From Helicoverpa zea (taxonomy: Eukaryota; Arthropoda; Insecta; Lepidoptera; Noctuidae), in the NCBI RefSeq assembly GCF_022581195.2, contig NC_061482.1:8928001-8992000 (forward strand): a DNA stretch of 64,000 nucleotides, read 5' to 3'. The notes below the pieces were generated by a model. That model worked only from the letters and a program-made list of their open reading frames with translations, was not told the origin of the DNA and did not search any database. The position numbers were made by a program, and so were the translations under genes. Below, one piece after another: positions 59,609 to 64,000 of this stretch (position 1 is its first letter; the number at the start of each line of letters is the position of its first letter).

Positions 59609-60391
59609 TAAATTCTAAGCAATAGTCATATCTAAACAATAAGATTCACTGGATACGTGGCCTATAAAATCTACTGCAGAATCTCCCTCGAATATCTGAG
59701 ATAAGCCTGCGTAGTTACCGAGTTAGGCATTTAAAGATAAAGAAAAAGTTTCCGATTCCAATTCAGCAGATGCTGCAAAAAGACGTTTGGAAAGTTATTG
59801 CAGTTCACTATGAACGCGAATGCCCCAAGTCCACCCGTCTTACTCCAAACAAGTAAAGACTTTACATAGCTCTGAATGAAAATAGGATTTTCTGAAAAAG
59901 GAAAAGTAGTAGAGAATATTGTTTTAAATTGGTAAAAACACAAACTGATAATTCAATGTTATTTGTCAGAAAAAATACAACCACAAAATACAAATTGTTA
60001 GTGATAACAATTTAAGGTGAATATGTGCGCTATATAATATTTAATTACACGATTGGGTATCTAGGAATTAATATGAAAAAGATATATTTATTAAAAATGT
60101 CTTTTTACCACAACTTTTTAAAAAGTAGAATTAATACCAATCGCCCTATTGTTACTCACTTAAACGACATACGACTTCTCCGGCATCAGAAACACAGGTA
60201 AGATATGAATAAAAAAGTCTTTGAATGACATATTCAACGACATCGAATACGATAGCATTACTCAAAATATTTATGAACGACTGTTGTCTCAAGGGACCTC
60301 TTATTTGCCGTCAAATATTTGTCTCACACATATTTGTCTTATTACATACGTGTATAGAGGGGTCAGCGGAAAATATGGTTTTAAACTTTTA
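59609..60391. other. Intron, no feature recognised
   Basis: No gene recognised. Confidence 0.4.
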
Positions 60392-60618
60392 TAGTTCGGC
60401 CATTCAGAGAATGCGTTCCTGACACGTCGCGATTGAACTGACGACGTAACTACATTCATTGATTATTGATATAATAATGTTGTTTTAATGCTCCTCAATT
60501 GTTAAAACGGTAAACAACCAGCAAAAATATTTTTATCGTAACTGCAACGCCATTGCAAAGTTACGTCGTCAGTTCAATCGCGACGTGTCAGGAACGCATT
60601 CTCTGAATGGCCGAACTA
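60392..60618. mobile_element. TA-flanked foldback MITE, family X copy 2
   Basis: 227 bp, TA at 60390-60391 and 60619-60620. Arms identical in sequence to 48045 over the first about 58 bp, with the central loop in opposite orientation. Confidence 0.85.
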
Positions 60619-62217
60619 TAGGCTAGGTATGTTGTGTAGGCATGCTGGATTCAGAGGCAGGTAAGTAGTGCATTCTGCATATATATTTGTTACAATAAAC
60701 TTTGCCAGGTCTTTCACTGACAACATAGCAATGAAACTTACAACCATGGCTAGACAGAAGCATGATGAGGACGACTTGACCGTGACTCAAATAGCACGAT
60801 GCAGGCGTTACGGTCACGACTTGAGATGGCTAGGGAATCCTGGAAGGTTGACCTCGTATCCTTCAGTAGTAAGTGCAAGTTATGGTGTGAGTTACGATTG
60901 TCTGACTACTAGAAGAACACAAGAGGCGATCTTACAGTACCATACTTGGAAATGTCCTTCCATTGAGAATGACTTACATCTCAACTGGATTATCAGAAAC
61001 GTTATATGTATCGTTTGATACAGAATGTAGGTTCTTTCCATTCCTCAATCATCATGCCATGCAATGCCATATTTTAATATAAAAATCTCAGGGGCCGGGG
61101 CCTAACATTCATCGTATACCATTCATTTACAAGACAAGCGGTATGATGCCAATGATATAGTCTCAAAACTTTCTGCTAACTTAACTTTTACTTTAAAAAT
61201 CTGAACTATTTCCAATTTTTCAAACCAGCACATTTAAAGGTGAGTAAAATATTATTGAGCCGGTATTGGCTTCTTAATTAGGCAAATATGACCAGAAATT
61301 CTAGGTAGAATGGTAAATAAAGGAGCTTTACGACGCGATATGAAATTGCAATGAGGCGAAATTCTTGCCAGGGGGACTCTCAACAAATCCTACGATAACG
61401 CCTTCATTGCCCGCACGTCAACCCTCTTCTCCGTGCGTCTTCGTCACCGCTTCAATCTTTTCGCGGATATTACTCTTAAATTATGACAAAAGCGCCAGTT
61501 TGGGAGCTGCATAATAAAATCGTACTAGTGATGAATGGATCGCACCATTCATCATCATGATGTCTTATCAGAATATTACAAATATGCATATTTGTAATAA
61601 TCAGATCTTATTACAATTTACACTCTTTTGCAAAAAAAGCGAACACCGAGCATGCGAAATCTTGGTTTCAACGACTTTATGTATGTTTCAAAAGGTTTTA
61701 ATGGGTGAAGTATGTTCCTAGCATAAGGGTTAGAAAAGCATGCGCAAGTGTGAATTCTAAATTTTAATTTTGGAGATTTTCTAAGAAACTGGTTCGTCGG
61801 CGTTTTGAAAGGTTGGTAGGTAGTGCTGATCACAATTCGTCTCCTATCAGATTTCGACATTTAAAAGATACTAGTGATAGATGCAAAAATATTCATATGA
61901 AAATAAATGAGGAGGGTCAAAGTTATACAAAAAATCTAATTATTGCCCCGTTGAAGCTCTCATTAACTCCACAGATGTCGGGTACCTAAACGATGATTTG
62001 CAAGATCAATTGCTTTCGGGGTTTTAGAATCAACCCGGGTCTGGAAGTTGGTGATTGATACACCCGTGCATCGGAAATCGCGTTAATGTCAGTCTTGCGC
62101 CTGTCTCTCTCTAGTTTGTCGGATTTCCGTTCCATCAGGCTATGAGACTGAAGGAAAAGGGACTGCACTTGTGTCTGCGCAAATGCTTGAGCACTTGAGA
62201 TTTATGTGATACGCAGC
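60619..62217. other. Intron, unassigned
   Basis: A 116-codon plus-strand reading (60668-61018) has no domain I recognise and is not called a gene. Otherwise nothing. Confidence 0.4.
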
Positions 62218-62227
62218 TGGCTGATTT

Positions 62228-62524
62228 ACTGGTTACTGGTACAGCCTTTTTATCGTCCCACTGCAGGGCACAGGCCTCCTCTCACATGTAGAAGGGTTGA
62301 GCATTAATCACCACGCTTGCTCAATGCGGGTTGGTGATAGACTATATAATCCAGGTTTCCTCAAGATGTTTTCCTTCACCTTTTTATCAGCCATTGGTGT
62401 CCAAGATATACTTAGAAAGTACATACAAACTTAGAAAAGATGCATTGATACTTGCCTGAACTGGAATCGAACCCACCCTCGAGAGGTTAGTCCTTACCCA
62501 GTAGGCCACCACGACTATTTTTTT
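62228..62524 (-). mobile_element. SINE with family-A head and a different LINE tail
   Basis: The 10-bp words TGGCTGATTT at 62218-62227 and 62525-62534 are a likely target duplication. On the minus strand the tRNA-like head (complement of GGCCACCACGACT) and the body through TCTAAGTATATCTTGGACAC match family A. From there on the tail is different: AAACATCTTGAGGAAACCTG, then GGCCTGTGCCCTGCAGTGGG. That tail resembles the 'GCCCAGCAGTGGGACA' 3' end seen in the LINE fragment at 17160. The B box region is partly deleted. Confidence 0.8.
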
Positions 62525-62534
62525 TGGCTGATTT

Positions 62535-63551
62535 TCTTACATGAATACAGCTGCCGTGGCCGATAATCGGCTAAGACACCATTATTATTATATTTTGGAA
62601 AATATATAGTGAAGATATTCTACGTAGGTACATAATATAATTTTTTATTGTATAATATTCGACACCAAATATTTTATTTTCGATAGCTATCTAACATGTC
62701 TTACGCGACACTAAGAGCATCTCAATGTTTTTGTTTCATTTCAGATAGAATGGAAACTAAACTTTGAACACTTTCATCAGAGATCCACTTAAAACATACG
62801 TATGTAGATCTAAATTGTTTTGTGTGTTCGATTAGTTCTGCATTAAAATTTAAATCTTGTATAGTAGCCATATTTGAAAGGCTTAAATTCGAGATCTGAA
62901 ATCATGAACCCGCATTGAGCAAACCTGGTAATTAATGCTCGTTACTTCTCTGAGGGAACTGGTCTTAACGCTAATGTGGGACAGAGTAGACCAACCAAAA
63001 AATCGATATGGATTTGAATCATAGAAAAATCTTTTTATTCTTAAAAATGTGTACCTATACTCAAACAAAACGCACTAAAGCAAAAAAAAAAAAACTTTTT
63101 ACAGCAAAATTAATCTTTTCACGTGGCTTTAAAAGTTAGTGTCTGTAGATCTGTTGATTGAGTTTATTTTGTCCCTTTCAGTGCTTTGTGAAATCGGTAA
63201 TTTAGATTTTATGCTTTTCTATCTTGGGGTCCAAAACTATTTTAATACCCACAGTGGCAAAGCCTAACGTAAAATGGTGGAAAGTTCTTTTGCATATGAA
63301 TAATATATGCCTAATGTGGCAGTTATAACATATTTTATGATGTAAAGATCTCATAAATTCGAATGAAATTAGACCAAACACATGGTAGTTGCTACATACC
63401 GATGTGGAGTTCGCTTGACTTTCTGTCGTAGTCATCATCAGATCCAGAACTGATGACAGTGCGATAAAACCGCAAGCATTCCAAGCAACTTTAATTTCGG
63501 CCACTTATGACATAAAAAGGTGCAAAGGTTAATTTACTATATTGGTTTTAG
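62535..63551. other. Intron before the fourth exon, no feature recognised
   Basis: AT-rich with poly-A at 63084-63095. No gene or repeat recognised. Confidence 0.45.
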
Positions 63552-63805
63552 GATTACTGCGCTTGCAGCAGTTATACCAAAGCCTGCAACCGGGAAATGC
63601 AACGTTCCGAATTTCAAATGTGAAGCGAGTCTCCAATGCATCCGACGTCGTCGAGTACCTTCGAGCTATCGAGAAGCTGGACCGATGGAGTAACAAATAT
63701 GTTGTGCTAGACTCTACAACTCAACTAGCAAAAGCCACGCTAATTTTGCACGTACGTGACGTGCAGCTCGGCCGAAGAAACTACCATTATTTCTTAAGCG
63801 GACTG
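63552..63805 (+). CDS. GluRIA: AMPA-type ionotropic glutamate receptor, amino-terminal domain exon (fourth in window)
   Basis: The split Gly is completed by GA, then LLRLQQLYQSLQPGNATF follows and the exon ends YHYFLSGL. Between them, VVEYLRAIEKLDRWSNKYVV and the HVRDVQLGRRNYHYF region match the lobe-2 helices and the 'GYHYIIANLGF'-type strand of the family. Two potential N-glycosylation sequons (N-A-T, N-A-S) are present, consistent with an extracellular domain. The acceptor is TTTTAG at 63551 and the donor is GTGAGT at 63806. The 254-bp length (2 + 84 codons) leaves phase 0. The preceding intron is about 18.8 kb and the following one only 140 bp. Confidence 0.95.
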
Positions 63806-63945
63806 GTGAGTAATCCCTCAAGCTCATTGTTAGAAAGCTAATTGTGAAATTCAAGATCCCGACTTAGCAAGTTTCTGTAACTAAGTGTATGCGGAGTTTC
63901 AACGCTTAGTACTTTGAGTGAATAAAGTATTTTTTGTTTAATAAG

Positions 63946-64000
63946 GTATTGGATGATCGCTGGGAAAAAGAAGTAACCGAATTTGGTGCTATCAACATTA
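63946..64000 (+). CDS. GluRIA: AMPA-type ionotropic glutamate receptor, amino-terminal domain exon (fifth, runs off window)
   Basis: After a TTTAATAAG acceptor the frame reads VLDDRWEKEVTEFGAINI and continues past the window end. It directly follows 'YFLSGL' of the previous exon in phase 0. In the family this is the segment before the 'GFRIV/GFQIV' strand (GluA: 'FGGANVSGFQIV'). The acceptor is weaker in pyrimidines than the others, but the phase and protein match support it. The ligand-binding domain, the pore with its Q/R-type site and the C-terminus are all outside the window. Confidence 0.88.

Noticed and set aside
60668..61018. 116-codon plus-strand ORF
   Set aside because: No recognisable domain and no supporting signals; length is possible by chance in 64 kb.

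Overview
This is 64 kb of a lepidopteran (moth) nuclear genome, AT-rich and built almost entirely of intron and transposon sequence. The evidence is a spliced insect AMPA-type glutamate receptor gene on the + strand, together with repeat families I recognise as typical of moths: short Helitron-like elements ending in AGCTAGT, tRNA-headed SINEs with LINE-like tails, R1/RTE-like fragments, foldback MITEs, a Tc1 element and a piggyBac derivative. There is no bacterial gene organisation, rRNA gene or CRISPR array.

The only host gene I can support is the receptor. Five exons (14957-15106, 35013-35140, 44666-44795, 63552-63805 and 63946 to beyond the window end) join in consistent phase with canonical AG/GT borders. 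They encode about 239 residues of the extracellular amino-terminal (PBP1-like) domain. The signal-peptide exon(s) lie left of position 1. The ligand-binding and membrane domains lie right of 64000. Introns are about 19.9, 9.5, 18.8 and 0.14 kb, plus at least 15 kb of upstream intron.

Layout of the introns. 1-15 kb: two Helitrons, a CG-rich foldback, a 990-bp piggyBac derivative with an intact small ORF, and a SINE ending about 72 bp before the first exon. 15-35 kb: SINEs, LINE 3' ends (one R1-like), an 842-bp foldback, a Harbinger-like MITE, a 1.8-kb foldback with arms over 400 bp, a Helitron cluster, and a SINE with perfect target duplications. 35-44.7 kb: a 1.8-kb segment bounded by 24-bp direct repeats that holds broken, possibly virus-derived ORFs, then LINE wrecks, then a Helitron split by a MITE and a Tc1 element lying end to end. 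44.8-63.5 kb: a possible orphan TATA/DPE promoter (solo-LTR candidate), nested inverted-repeat elements, a SINE abutting a LINE with an intact 1087-codon ORF, and further MITEs and Helitrons.

No operon-like cooperation exists here. The elements are linked mainly by sharing one very long receptor pre-mRNA. The most unusual items are the virus-like ORF remnant, the piggyBac deletion product with an open frame, the SINE whose head is joined to a different LINE tail, and the intact LINE.
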